The position numbers were made by a program, and so were the translations under genes. A stretch of 64,000 nucleotides of DNA from positions 124,001-188,000 of the forward strand of contig NZ_JAMTCD010000006.1 in the NCBI RefSeq assembly GCF_025370255.1. Reading direction: 5' to 3'. Numbering within the stretch: position 1 is the stretch's first letter; every line of letters starts with the position of its first letter. Under the pieces are notes generated by a model that saw only the letters and a list, made by a program, of their open reading frames with translations, ran no database searches and was not told where the DNA came from. The DNA comes from Shewanella holmiensis. Its GTDB lineage: Bacteria > Pseudomonadota > Gammaproteobacteria > Enterobacterales > Shewanellaceae. Below are positions 49,967 through 59,448 of the stretch, piece by piece.

Positions 49967-50848
49967 TTATTTTTTTGAAACATCGACCATGTAATGGCCT
50001 TGTAACCAGTTACGGCCAATTAATAATTTATGGCTCATTTTGCTACGGTCTTTTAAATTCACGTCAACTAGAAACTCTTGCCCTGGCTCACCTACACTTA
50101 AACGCACCATGTAACGAATTTCAGACCCTTGCGCATTACGAATAAGTGAAGTACCACGAATTTTTGTACGAATATCGACTTTTTTACCTTTATCATTTTC
50201 AGTGGTAAAAGTGATCATTTTACCGATATTATTTTCCATATCGGTTTTATCTTCTTTCTCGATGCGTAGATTGACAGCATGCAATGAGTTTTCAACCGCA
50301 CCAGTATCAATACGCGTGTTGTAAATTAAATTTGCTTGCTTGATATTTAACTTGGCAATTGGACCAATAGTCTTCTTTTCAGAAACATCAACAATGTAGT
50401 CTTTTTTTAGAAAGTTACGACCAATCAACAGCTTATAATCCATATGACTGCGATCTCGTAAATTAACTTTTACTTTCTTTAACGCGTCTGGAAAGCCTAT
50501 TTCAAGATTAACCATGTAACGGGTTTCGGTACCCTGTGAGTTTTTAACCGTTGAAGTGCTGACAATTTCAGCCTTCATACGTTTTTTTTCACCTTTTTCG
50601 TTTTCTGTTGTAAATTCAACCGTTTTACCAATATTTTGTTTCATCTTCTTTGCTGCACCACCAATGATAGTTAAATCAACAGCATGCAATGAGGAATTAA
50701 CAGCCCCAGTATCCATACGAGCGTGGTACATCAAACCAGACTTATCGACTGTCATCATTTCAGTTTGTTTTAAAATCTGCTTATCTGCTGCATGAGCAAA
50801 CGTTAAACTTAAACACAAAACAATGGATAAAATAATGCTTTTCAACAT
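49967..50848 (-). CDS. Secreted protein with two retropepsin-like (RimK-linked protease, PF05618-type) repeats
   Basis: With the ATG at 50846-50848 (AGGAAC upstream) the protein has 293 residues and a clean signal peptide (cleavage after AHA near residue 20). Two homologous halves follow, about 24-158 and 160-293. Each has an aspartic-protease-like motif, MDTGAVNSSLHA (D46) and IDTGAVENSLHA (D181), then an NIGK-FTTEN(E/D)KG segment, a RYMV strand and a closing KLLIGRN(F/W)L motif. The DTGA...KLLIGRN order is that of the putative ATP-dependent zinc protease family, which has the retropepsin fold. A periplasmic location is expected. Activity is inferred only from the motifs. Confidence 0.82.
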   Translation of the reverse strand: MLKSIILSIVLCLSLTFAHAADKQILKQTEMMTVDKSGLMYHARMDTGAVNSSLHAVDLTIIGGAAKKMKQNIGKTVEFTTENEKGEKKRMKAEIVSTSTVKNSQGTETRYMVNLEIGFPDALKKVKVNLRDRSHMDYKLLIGRNFLKKDYIVDVSEKKTIGPIAKLNIKQANLIYNTRIDTGAVENSLHAVNLRIEKEDKTDMENNIGKMITFTTENDKGKKVDIRTKIRGTSLIRNAQGSEIRYMVRLSVGEPGQEFLVDVNLKDRSKMSHKLLIGRNWLQGHYMVDVSKK

Positions 50849-50885
50849 GTTTGTTCCTAAAAATGGATATTGAGGATAATAATAA

Positions 50886-51236
50886 CTAACGCAATAAGTG
50901 ATCAATTTCTTGATCAAATAAATTTTTGATTAAACCAGAAAACTCAGCAATAAAAATACTTTGTTCTGGGGTGGCTTTATGGTTTGCAACTTGAGCCAGA
51001 ATTTCTTCTAAGTCATATACAATCGCGTCAATTTCACGAATAACCATGTTGCGTTGTGCAAATGATAATTGTGGGTTTTGACCACACACCATAATAATTT
51101 GGGCAGATAATTGCTCTTCAAATAATTCTAAAACAGTTTCAGACACTAAAGCATCATTTTCAGGCGTTTCAAACAAGCCTAAGTGTTCAGTTAAATACTG
51201 AATTAAATGCATGTAACCGTCTTTATCTGTAACCAT
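50886..51236 (-). CDS. Small soluble protein, DUF3802-like
   Basis: This 116-residue, all-helical, acidic protein has no signal peptide or membrane segment. It begins MVTDKDGYMHLIQYLTEHLG and ends with EFSGLIKNLFDQEIDHLLR. The length and the opening resemble the uncharacterised DUF3802 family seen in Shewanella and Vibrio, but I rely on memory for this. GGAG lies 6 bases before the ATG. The stop is 37 bases before the retropepsin-like gene start, so the two may share a transcript. Confidence 0.65.
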   Translation of the reverse strand: MVTDKDGYMHLIQYLTEHLGLFETPENDALVSETVLELFEEQLSAQIIMVCGQNPQLSFAQRNMVIREIDAIVYDLEEILAQVANHKATPEQSIFIAEFSGLIKNLFDQEIDHLLR

Positions 51237-51345
51237 TTGAACTCCAAGGATTAGGTTGGCAATATCTGTTTATGTTGGGGTATCCATATCATAATGAACA
51301 CCCACAAACATCAATAACCAATACTTCATATTTTTATTGCCATAA

Positions 51346-51921
51346 CTATTGCGATAAAGTTATCACAAATGACACAGGCACAGCTAAACTGATGCTAGTC
51401 AATCCGGCAATATCACGTAACTTTTCAACACCGGTAGCAAGATCAAAGTCCCCCGCTTGAACAACAACAGGCGTTAAACTTGTCACTACCATTTTCTTTG
51501 CTGATAATTTAGCAACTAATACATTAAAGGTTTTAGTTTGCTTTTTACCATGCAACTCAATTTCACCATCGACCTGTAAAGTCATTACCTCGCCGATATG
51601 TAAATCAGCCAGTAGTTTGGGGTTTACTGAAGCATTTAAGGTTAATTTAGGAAACTGAGCCACTTCAAACAGTAACCCTTGCATCCTTTCATCTCGAATC
51701 AAAATGCCCGTATCAACACTACTTAAATCAATTGTCAGTGAAAACTTGCCCGCTTCGGTCAACGTTCCTTCAACCTGCTTAAAACGATGTACTTCTGCAA
51801 TATCGCTTTTCTTAATAGAAATAAAACTGACTGTTGATTGGTTGTTATTAACTGACCAATCACCAGCAAGAGCAACATTGGACAACAAACCGAGTGCAAT
51901 AACCGATAACCATTTTTTCAT
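51346..51921 (-). CDS. YceI family periplasmic protein
   Basis: With the ATG at 51919-51921 (AGGA upstream) the protein has 191 residues and a signal peptide ending at ALA near residue 19. An upstream ATG at 51939 would add 6 residues ahead of the signal. The YceI lipocalin-like barrel is seen in NNQSTVSFISIKKSDIAEVHRF, SLTIDLSSVDTGILIRDERM, LFEVAQFPKLTLNASV and DGEIELHGKKQTKTFNVLV. Family members bind polyisoprenoids or similar lipids. The substrate is not known here. Confidence 0.9.
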   Translation of the reverse strand: MKKWLSVIALGLLSNVALAGDWSVNNNQSTVSFISIKKSDIAEVHRFKQVEGTLTEAGKFSLTIDLSSVDTGILIRDERMQGLLFEVAQFPKLTLNASVNPKLLADLHIGEVMTLQVDGEIELHGKKQTKTFNVLVAKLSAKKMVVTSLTPVVVQAGDFDLATGVEKLRDIAGLTSISLAVPVSFVITLSQ

Positions 51922-51962
51922 CTTAAAATCCTTTTGCATGTAAAAAACTCTTTGATTATAGA

Positions 51963-52415
51963 TCAGCGATGTTTAACTAACCATTTATCTAATGATTGTG
52001 CAAAGGCATGTTTGTCCGCTTGGGAAAAACTATTCGGCCCCTGAGTATGAACACCACTGCTACGCATTTCTTCCATAAAGTCACGCATTGTTACTGTTTG
52101 TTTAATATTTTCCGGTGTATAAACCGTACCGCGAGGGTTAATCGCCAGCGCCCCTTTCTCAATAGCATCTGACGCTAAAGGGATATCGGCGGTAATGACT
52201 AAATCACCTTGTGTAAGTTGCTCAACAATATAATTGTCTGCTTCATCAAAACCTGAATTTACGCGGATCATTTTAATAAAAGGCGATAACGGGACTTTTA
52301 TCATCTGATTTGCCACTAACACGATATTAATTGATTTACGCTCTGCCGCGCGAAACAACATCTCTTTTACCGGATTAGGGCAAGCATCCGCATCCACCCA
52401 AATTTTAGCTTGCAT
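51963..52415 (-). CDS. yaiI: YaiI/YqxD family (DUF188) protein
   Basis: This protein of about 150 residues has [21 protein letters not shown] at the start, [20 protein letters not shown] and [15 protein letters not shown], the signatures of the UPF0178/DUF188 family with a PIN-like fold. Two ATGs stand in tandem; the second (52415) has the better distance from AGAGG. It starts about 12 bases after pdxH and is probably co-transcribed with it. The function is unknown. Confidence 0.9.
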   Translation of the reverse strand: MQAKIWVDADACPNPVKEMLFRAAERKSINIVLVANQMIKVPLSPFIKMIRVNSGFDEADNYIVEQLTQGDLVITADIPLASDAIEKGALAINPRGTVYTPENIKQTVTMRDFMEEMRSSGVHTQGPNSFSQADKHAFAQSLDKWLVKHR

Positions 52416-52427
52416 CATAGCCTCTTA

Positions 52428-53069
52428 TTATGGCGCCAATCGGTCAATTTGCCAGGATGAATCTGGCGATTTGCTATACAAAAATCTGTCATGTAATCGG
52501 TGTTCACCACCTTGCCAAAATTCGATACTTTGAGGACGTATTAAATATCCACCCCAAAACTTAGGTAATGGCACATCACCTTGGGCAAACTTTGCTTTCA
52601 TTTCAGCAAATTTCCCCTCTAATGCCTGCCGAGCTGAAATCTTACTCGACTGTTTTGATACCCAGGCTGCAATTTGGCTATCTTTGGGCCTGCTCATAAA
52701 ATACTTTGCCACTTCAATCATTGATAAAGGCTCTGCTTCGCCCAAGACTGACACCTGGCGGTCTAAAGGATGCCAAGGAAAATGTAAACTCACCTTGTTA
52801 TTCGTTTCGATATGACACGCTTTTCGACTTTCTAGATTGGTAAAAAAAACAAAGCCTTTATCATCGAACTTTTTTAGTAACACGATGCGTTGAAATGGTT
52901 GACCATTTTTATCAACCGTCGCAACACACATTGCTGTTGGGTCTGATAAATTGGCGTCTTTAGCTTGCGCTAACCAGGTTTCAAATAAGTCCATTGGATT
53001 ACTGGGTAAATCGGCTCTTCGTAATCCACCTTGGGTATATTCGCGGCGGATATCACTTAAATCGCTCAT
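52428..53069 (-). CDS. pdxH: Pyridoxamine 5'-phosphate oxidase
   Basis: This 213-residue FMN enzyme of vitamin B6 synthesis and salvage has [20 protein letters not shown] at the start and [20 protein letters not shown] for FMN binding. It continues with [40 protein letters not shown] and [11 protein letters not shown] at the C-terminus, all typical of the family. The length matches E. coli PdxH (218). Confidence 0.96.
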   Translation of the reverse strand: MSDLSDIRREYTQGGLRRADLPSNPMDLFETWLAQAKDANLSDPTAMCVATVDKNGQPFQRIVLLKKFDDKGFVFFTNLESRKACHIETNNKVSLHFPWHPLDRQVSVLGEAEPLSMIEVAKYFMSRPKDSQIAAWVSKQSSKISARQALEGKFAEMKAKFAQGDVPLPKFWGGYLIRPQSIEFWQGGEHRLHDRFLYSKSPDSSWQIDRLAP

Positions 53070-53446
53070 ATATTTCCTTTAGTTAACTGAGTAAATTGCG
53101 GGTTAAACTACCTCAAAAGACTCTCAGTTTTATGTGACACCTATTTTAATTAGGGCTGCGCAATATTACATTTCAACTAGGCCTTAACCTTAGGTCGAAA
53201 AGTTTAACATCTCTAAATCTAGCATCCGCCTACAATGTTAAAGGTATCTGCTGAATCATACGTATATTGCAATCTTTCCAACCGCCACACCAGCAACATT
53301 ATTACAATGTAAACAAGTATTAATCTACATCACTGAACACAGATTAAATCGCTACTTATTCATTGCCCTTTACCTAGTGTATTAACGGAACTGATAAATC
53401 GATGTCAAATATCAGGTATTTGGATTATTACCTATACGTTTGTGTA
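53070..53446. other. Intergenic region between speD and pdxH
   Basis: These 377 bases follow the speD stop and precede the pdxH start on the minus strand. They should hold the pdxH promoter. I see no hairpin terminator with a T run and no coding stretch. Confidence 0.4.
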
Positions 53447-54376
53447 TTACAAAAACTCTGGGGTTAGCACTTCAGTGCAACACTGCTGATGATGACTAAA
53501 GTGTATATTATAACCTTGCTTAACCGGATACGAGCAATGCCCTAAACAGATATTTTCAGGCATATTTGGCGATGCTACCTGAATGTTAAAGCCAATAATA
53601 TCCCAACTGCGCGGCTGTAAAATGGCCAATAATTTTGCGGTAATATCCACTGGATAATTATTGAGGTCCACATTGGTTTCTATGCTGACATATGAGCTTT
53701 TTTCTTGCGGCGTAATGTGAATGGTGTAATACAAATCATCTTTAATACCATTAATAGAGAAGCCTAAAGGTGTAAATAAATGCGCGTCATATGTAAATCC
53801 CGCAAATAACTCATCTAATTGTAAAAGCGAATATATCTGAGCAATAGATTGCTGTTCGGTGCGCAAATAGTCAGCAACAACACCGCTAATGTGGTACATC
53901 AATACTTCACAGGTTTTGTCTTGGGGATCTATCAGGTTAGCTATGCCGCTGGTAAAAATAAAATGATGATGATTATCTAAATGCCCTACTCGGCATGCCG
54001 TTCCTGAAAGCCTTTGCCTTAAAGAAGTGATATCTTCAACAAAGGTTGACGCTTGCAGATGCGCTACATATTCATTTTTACGCTGATATGTTAACCATTC
54101 AATATTATTGACCCCGATGGCATCGACGAGTCCATAAACACAATCAATTAATGTCGATAAACCACAGGTTAGAATCACAACTTTATGATCCCAAACAAAT
54201 AGGCTCGATTCGCTCAATAAGTAGGCATCACATTGATCGTTACTAATCTGTGACAAAATGTCAGCTTTCGCTAAGCTCACGATTTGTTTCCAAAAAGAGT
54301 AAGGCAAAGCACGAAGTGAGCCCGTTGTAGGCTCAATTCCTATTTCTGCTTTTTTTTCAGAACCTTCAAAAAACAT
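53447..54376 (-). CDS. speD: S-adenosylmethionine decarboxylase, eukaryotic-type
   Basis: This 309-residue pyruvoyl enzyme makes the aminopropyl donor for spermidine. It resembles the eukaryotic AdoMetDC family rather than E. coli SpeD. FFEGSEKKAEI at residues 2-12 matches the human FFEGTEKLLE segment. LSESSLFVW contains the self-cleavage site (E56-S57; S57 would become pyruvate). C71 in TCGLS corresponds to the human C82 proton donor. GFSINGIK with S207 and YYTIHITPQEKSSYVSIETN with H220 correspond to the human processing residues S229 and H243. All active-site residues appear present. It lies 106 bases after speA on the same strand with a terminator between. Confidence 0.9.
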   Translation of the reverse strand: MFFEGSEKKAEIGIEPTTGSLRALPYSFWKQIVSLAKADILSQISNDQCDAYLLSESSLFVWDHKVVILTCGLSTLIDCVYGLVDAIGVNNIEWLTYQRKNEYVAHLQASTFVEDITSLRQRLSGTACRVGHLDNHHHFIFTSGIANLIDPQDKTCEVLMYHISGVVADYLRTEQQSIAQIYSLLQLDELFAGFTYDAHLFTPLGFSINGIKDDLYYTIHITPQEKSSYVSIETNVDLNNYPVDITAKLLAILQPRSWDIIGFNIQVASPNMPENICLGHCSYPVKQGYNIHFSHHQQCCTEVLTPEFL

Positions 54377-54412
54377 ATAAATACTAAATGACTCAACAGA
54401 TTAAAAATAAAT

Positions 54413-54445
54413 AAAGGCTTAGTCATTATTCATAACTAAGCCTTA
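54413..54445 (-). terminator. Intrinsic terminator of speA
   Basis: AAGGCTTAG and CTAAGCCTT pair around a 12-base loop, and on the minus strand a T-rich run follows. It lies between speA and speD, so speD either relies on read-through or has its own promoter. Confidence 0.75.
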
Positions 54446-54482
54446 CTATCAATCAATTACTCAAATATTAAATCAGTAATAT

Positions 54483-56393
54483 TTAAAAGTCTTCAAGGTA
54501 GGTGTAACCATCAAGACCCGCTTGTAGCTCTTCTAATGTACTTGCTCTTTCGTCTTCAGCAATATGTTGCTCAACTAATTCTTCGAATGTACGCATAAAT
54601 GCATTGGCATCTAAGTTCACATACTTCAGCACATCAGCAACGGTATCACCTTGTAATACTGAATCAATATTGGTTAAACCATCTTCATCAATACGCACAA
54701 CGGCCGAATTAGTGTCACCAAATAGGTTATGCATGTCACCAAGAATTTCTTGATAAGCACCAACCATAAAGAAACCGATTAAGTACGGGCTTTCAGCACT
54801 CCACGCAGGAACGGGCAATGTTGTTTCAATACCTTGACCGTCAACGTATTGATCAACAATACCGTCAGAATCACAGGTAATATCAAGCATAACGGCACGA
54901 CGCTCAGGCGCTTTATCTAAACCTGACAAAGGCAACACTGGGAAGACTTGATCAATACCCCAAGCATCTGGTAACGATTGGAATAAAGAGAAATTAACAA
55001 AGAATTTATCAGCTAACTTTTCATTTAACTCATCAATAACCGGACGGTGGTAACGGTTATTATTACTTAATAGGCCCTTAACTTCATGACATACACGTAA
55101 ATGTGTTTGTTCAGCCCAAGCTCTGTGAGCCAATGTAAATTGACCAACAGCAAACAAAGAGTGCGCTTCAGCAATGTCACTTTGGGTGTCATGATAAATT
55201 TCAATCATCGCGCGCTGGTCTTGACCACCGCTGATCTCCAACCAAGATTGCCACATGTTGTGCAATAATTGTGGGGCATCTTCTGATGGCGCTTCAATCA
55301 CTTCAGGCATGTATGCTTCAGTACCAATAACGTCAGTAATCAGTACTGCATGATGTGCTGTTAGATGACGACCTGACTCAGAAATAATACGTGGCATAGG
55401 TTGCTCGTATTCATGACATAAATCAGTTAGCACATTAACGATATTATTTGCGTACTCATTTAAACCGTAGTTCATTGAGTTGTTGCTTTGGCTTCTGGTG
55501 CCATCGTAATCAACGGCTAAACCACCACCAACATCGAAACATTCAATTTTGGCACCAAGTTCACGTAACTCACAATAGAAACGCCCTGCTTCACCCACAC
55601 CCTGACGGATATCGCGAATATTAGCGATTTGTGAACCTAAGTGGAAATGTAGCAACTGTAAAGAGTCAAGCATATTAGTGTCTTTTAGTTCTTGTAACAC
55701 TTTCAATACTTGCGCTGCTGATAAACCAAACTTTGATTTTTCACCTCCACTTGCCTGCCATTTACCCTTGCCTTGGAACGCTAAACGAACGCGTAAACCA
55801 AGACGTGGAGTGACACCTAATTCTTGAGCTTGCTCTAATACCATTTTAAGTTCAGACATCTTCTCAAGAACGATGTAAACTTTATGGCCTAATTTTTCAC
55901 CAATTAGTGCTAAGCGGATGTATTCTTTATCTTTGTAACCATTACACACGATCACAGAGCTGGCTTTTTGCGCCATGGCTAATACCGCCATTAACTCTGG
56001 CTTACTACCCGCTTCTAAACCTAATTGCGGTACTTCTTTAGAGGTTTGGCTAGCAAGAATTTCTTCTACAACTGTTTGTTGCTGGTTAACCTTAATAGGA
56101 TAAACCAACAAATAATCATTCTGATATTCGTACTTTTGAATGGCATCATTAAATGCTTCACACAAACTTTCTACACGGTGATGCAAAATTTGTGGAAAAC
56201 GAACTAAAACAGGTAATGATACACCCGCATTAACCATATCTTTCGCTAATGCGTTCAGTGCGATTTTATGATCTGGTTGAGATGGATTCGGTGAAACCGT
56301 CACTTCACCATCTTCACGAATACCATAAAAACCCTGGCTCCAATGAGTTACGTTATAACCCGCACGAGCATCTTCAATAGACCAATCAGACAT
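54483..56393 (-). CDS. speA: Biosynthetic arginine decarboxylase
   Basis: This 636-residue PLP enzyme of the alanine-racemase-like fold makes agmatine from arginine. Motifs include [15 protein letters not shown] with the PLP lysine (about residue 100), [53 protein letters not shown] and [13 protein letters not shown], and at the C-terminus [15 protein letters not shown] with the cysteine-containing catalytic motif. The length matches E. coli SpeA (658). It works with the neighbouring AdoMetDC in polyamine synthesis. Confidence 0.96.
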   Translation of the reverse strand: MSDWSIEDARAGYNVTHWSQGFYGIREDGEVTVSPNPSQPDHKIALNALAKDMVNAGVSLPVLVRFPQILHHRVESLCEAFNDAIQKYEYQNDYLLVYPIKVNQQQTVVEEILASQTSKEVPQLGLEAGSKPELMAVLAMAQKASSVIVCNGYKDKEYIRLALIGEKLGHKVYIVLEKMSELKMVLEQAQELGVTPRLGLRVRLAFQGKGKWQASGGEKSKFGLSAAQVLKVLQELKDTNMLDSLQLLHFHLGSQIANIRDIRQGVGEAGRFYCELRELGAKIECFDVGGGLAVDYDGTRSQSNNSMNYGLNEYANNIVNVLTDLCHEYEQPMPRIISESGRHLTAHHAVLITDVIGTEAYMPEVIEAPSEDAPQLLHNMWQSWLEISGGQDQRAMIEIYHDTQSDIAEAHSLFAVGQFTLAHRAWAEQTHLRVCHEVKGLLSNNNRYHRPVIDELNEKLADKFFVNFSLFQSLPDAWGIDQVFPVLPLSGLDKAPERRAVMLDITCDSDGIVDQYVDGQGIETTLPVPAWSAESPYLIGFFMVGAYQEILGDMHNLFGDTNSAVVRIDEDGLTNIDSVLQGDTVADVLKYVNLDANAFMRTFEELVEQHIAEDERASTLEELQAGLDGYTYLEDF

Positions 56394-56968
56394 AATTTTT
56401 TTCCGTATTTACCTTGCTGCATTGTGTTTGAAAGATGCAATAAGGTGTGTGAATAAAATCAACATAACGCTGTCGCATTATGAGATGTATAGTAGATGAA
56501 AAATAGCAATTTTCTCTAGCCAGATCGCGATTATTAAATCTAGTAGATTTTTCATCTATACGTACTTTATTTGCCATTTTCGCCGCTTCGTTTTAACAAT
56601 TATAGCGGGACATTGCAAATGGTTGTCTAAGTTTGCTTAAAGCAGAAATGAATACTTATAATCCATTTATGCATAATTACTTAGGTTGATTTTTTGAGGC
56701 CATAAAGACTCATTCGTCAGTGTGTTAAACCTTAAAAGTCGACCGTTAAAAAACGGCGCAATTAAACCGCGCATCGAGTTTCATTGCAAGTAGAATTCCC
56801 CCTCAAACATAGATAAAAACACTAATACGGCTAATTTAAGTCGAACGTCCACAATTATTGTAAAATCACTCATAAATCGAAAAAGCGTGTATACTATGCA
56901 ACAGAAAATATTGCCCCATTCCCAGTAAACGTTTGCATTTAAAGATGCATCTAAAGATAGAGATACAC
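56394..56968. other. Divergent region between speA and the cvfB-like gene
   Basis: These 575 bases should carry the speA leader (-) and the promoter of the S1-domain gene (+). A short palindrome, AAATCTAGTAGATTT, lies at 56536-56550. No gene or terminator is evident. The speA message may have a long leader here, but I cannot place its start. Confidence 0.4.
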
Positions 56969-57799
56969 ATGATACAAATCGGTAAAAGCTATTCACTCGA
57001 AATCGTTAAAGAAGTCAGTTTTGGGATTTATGTTAATGCCCATGAACTTGGTCAAGTGTTAGTCCCGAAAAAGTTTGTCCCTAAGCAATACGAAGTGGGT
57101 CAAGCTATTGACGTATTCCTGTACCTTGATTCAGATGATAAAGTGATTGCGACAACACAAAAACCGTTTGCTCAAATAGGTGAGTTTGCCTACTTGAAGG
57201 TAGCGGGAATTAGTGAATATGGTGCCTTTTTAGATTGGGGGCTTGATAAGGACTTATTTTTACCTTTTGGTGAACAACATAAAACCATTGAAGATGGCCG
57301 TTCATATCTTGTCTATGTTCATGCCAACAGAGCTGATGAACGTATTGTTGCGTCTTCAAAGGTCGATAAATTTTTAGATAAAACCCCTGCGGATTATGAG
57401 GTTGGCCAACAAGTAAATTTGATTATTGGTGGCACAACCGATTTAGGCTACAAAGCAATTATCAATAATCAGCATTGGGGCGTAATTTATGAAAACGAAG
57501 TGTTTCAACAATTACGTTTCGGCCAAAAACTCACAGGCTTTATCAAAACATTACGCAGTGATGGAAAAATTGACCTAGTGCTACAACAAGGGTCTAAACA
57601 AGAACTTGATAAACAAGCTACATTGATCATGAATAAACTGGCTAAAGCAGACGGTTTCCTCCCATTACATGACAAAACAGATGCTGACATTATTTATGCC
57701 CAACTAGGGATGAGTAAAAAAGCCTTTAAAAAATCTATCGGTGGTTTGTTTAAGGGTGGTCAAATCAAAATCGACAAAGACGGTATTAGACTCGTTTAG
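56969..57799 (+). CDS. CvfB/YitL-like S1-domain RNA-binding protein
   Basis: With the ATG at 56969 the protein has 276 residues; a TTG at 56933 would add 12 Met/Lys-rich residues. Tandem S1-like OB folds are seen: FGIYVNAHELGQVLVPKKFV (about 18-37), LKVAGISEYGAFLDWGLDKDLFLP (about 78-101), GYKAIINNQHWGVIYENEVF and LTGFIKTLRSDGKIDLVLQ. A winged-helix end (LGMSKKAFKKSIGGLFKGGQIKI) closes the protein. This domain order is that of the CvfB family, whose Staphylococcus member affects virulence gene expression. The role in gammaproteobacteria is unknown. Confidence 0.87.
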   Translation: MIQIGKSYSLEIVKEVSFGIYVNAHELGQVLVPKKFVPKQYEVGQAIDVFLYLDSDDKVIATTQKPFAQIGEFAYLKVAGISEYGAFLDWGLDKDLFLPFGEQHKTIEDGRSYLVYVHANRADERIVASSKVDKFLDKTPADYEVGQQVNLIIGGTTDLGYKAIINNQHWGVIYENEVFQQLRFGQKLTGFIKTLRSDGKIDLVLQQGSKQELDKQATLIMNKLAKADGFLPLHDKTDADIIYAQLGMSKKAFKKSIGGLFKGGQIKIDKDGIRLV

Positions 57800-57861
57800 T
57801 CATTCAACAATCGCATATTGTTCACGACATAACCGATTACATTGATATCGTTGTTAAAACT

Positions 57862-57897
57862 AGCATGAGGATGATATAACATCTTCATGCTTTTTTA
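57862..57897 (+). terminator. Intrinsic terminator
   Basis: AGCATGAGGATG and CATCTTCATGCT pair with one mismatch around a 6-base loop and are followed by six T residues. It ends the cvfB-like message just before yceH. Confidence 0.83.
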
Positions 57898-57914
57898 TTT
57901 GAGGATCACCATCA

Positions 57915-58568
57915 ATGGAATTAAATGCATTAGAAGCCAGAGTGATTGGCTGTTTGATGGAAAAAGAAATCACCACGCCTGAACAATACCCGCTATCGCT
58001 CAATTCCCTTACCTTAGCCTGCAATCAAAAAAGTAGCCGCGATCCCGTGATGTCGCTCACTGAATCAGAAGTGCAAATCATCATTGATGGTTTAGCAAAA
58101 AAAAGGCTGATCAGTGAACAATCTGGATTCGGCAGCAGAGTGATTAAATATAAACATCGTTTTTGTAATACTGAGTTTAGTGATTTAAAACTCACACCTG
58201 CTCAATATGCGCTGTGCTGTGTTTTATTGCTTAGAGGCGCGCAAACACCCGGTGAATTAAAAACGCGTACAAACCGTTTATATGAATTTTCAGACGTCAC
58301 CCAAGTTGAGTCTTTGTTACTTGAGTTAGTTAAGCAAGATAAGCCCTTTGTTGCACAGCTAGCGAGAGAAGCAGGTAAGCGCGATTGTCGCTATATTGAA
58401 TTATTCAGTAGTTCAATTGAAGATCATCAAGCTAATTCAGTAAGTAATTTAGACGTTTCGGTGCAATCGCAACAATCATTAGCGGCTAATGAAAAAATTG
58501 CCGAATTAGAGCAAAGAATTGAATCGCTTGAGCAGAAGTTAGCCACACTTGAGGCTTTATTGTCTTAA
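57915..58568 (+). CDS. yceH: YceH family (UPF0502/DUF480) protein
   Basis: This 217-residue protein has [51 protein letters not shown] and [22 protein letters not shown], the signatures of the DUF480 double winged-helix family. A C-terminal coiled coil (about 188-217, [18 protein letters not shown]) follows. GAGGATCACC precedes the ATG. The function is unknown; the fold suggests DNA binding. Confidence 0.93.
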   Translation: MELNALEARVIGCLMEKEITTPEQYPLSLNSLTLACNQKSSRDPVMSLTESEVQIIIDGLAKKRLISEQSGFGSRVIKYKHRFCNTEFSDLKLTPAQYALCCVLLLRGAQTPGELKTRTNRLYEFSDVTQVESLLLELVKQDKPFVAQLAREAGKRDCRYIELFSSSIEDHQANSVSNLDVSVQSQQSLAANEKIAELEQRIESLEQKLATLEALLS

Positions 58569-58608
58569 GGCATTAACTTAACGACGGTTTAATCAAAAAA
58601 GGAATGTT

Positions 58609-59448
58609 ATGAATAGCCTAACAGCTTCATCGCCATCTGGAATAACCCATATTTGGCAACTCGCTAAATTTGAACTTAGCAAAAGATTCAGTAGCCGTAG
58701 TGGGATTATTGCGTTGATTGCTTTCATTTTAGTCTGGAGTGTAATTTTAATTTACCCCATAAAACAAGCCTCAAATATTATCATGGAGCCAAGCTTTAAA
58801 GAGTTTATCGCCGCAGTATTTGGTCCTACGACTTTAGATCAATTGTTTAATTGGCAAGTTTCTGAATTTGCCATGTTTTGGGTTGCTGCGCTCTATTTGT
58901 TTCCAATGTTCAGTATTTTTATTTCAGCAGACCAATTCAGCTCAGATAAGCAACGTGGCACCCTTCGCTTTGTCAGCCTACGAGTCAGCCGAAATAGTTT
59001 GTTTTTCGGCCGAGTATTTGGTCAAATCTTCATCCAAGGCTTTTTAATTTTCGTCACCTTAATTGCAACAACCTTGTTGGTGATGAGTAGAGATACAGGA
59101 TTATTAATACCAGCAATTAACACCGCATTGGTCATTTTTGCAAATCTACTCATTATTGTACTACCTTACATTGCGACAATGGCATTGTTATCACTCATTG
59201 CCAATAGCGCTCGCCAAGCCAGTATTTTCGCTATTATTCTATGGGTTATCGTTTCAATTATTATCACTTTGGTGAATGTGAAGTTTCCCGGTTTAGAAAT
59301 ACTAAGATACCTATTACCAGGTTCGCAATTATCAAACATGGTTAACACCCAAGGGTTAGCCGCCTTTGCTTATGCTCCTATACCATTGTTACAAACAGCA
59401 GTTATATTAATTATTGGACGCATAGTTATGCAAAGGAGCGCATTATGA
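58609..59448 (+). CDS. ABC-2 type transporter permease
   Basis: This 279-residue membrane protein has about six transmembrane segments (LIAFILVWSVILIYPI, FWVAALYLFPMFSIFI, GFLIFVTLIATTLLVM, LVIFANLLIIVLPYIATMALL, IFAIILWVIVSIIITLV, PLLQTAVILIIGRIV). SSDKQRGTLRFVSLRVSRNSLFFGRVFGQ is the typical ABC-2 segment before the second core helix. Its stop overlaps the start of the ATPase gene (ATGA), so the two form one exporter. The substrate cannot be told. Confidence 0.88.
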   Translation: MNSLTASSPSGITHIWQLAKFELSKRFSSRSGIIALIAFILVWSVILIYPIKQASNIIMEPSFKEFIAAVFGPTTLDQLFNWQVSEFAMFWVAALYLFPMFSIFISADQFSSDKQRGTLRFVSLRVSRNSLFFGRVFGQIFIQGFLIFVTLIATTLLVMSRDTGLLIPAINTALVIFANLLIIVLPYIATMALLSLIANSARQASIFAIILWVIVSIIITLVNVKFPGLEILRYLLPGSQLSNMVNTQGLAAFAYAPIPLLQTAVILIIGRIVMQRSAL

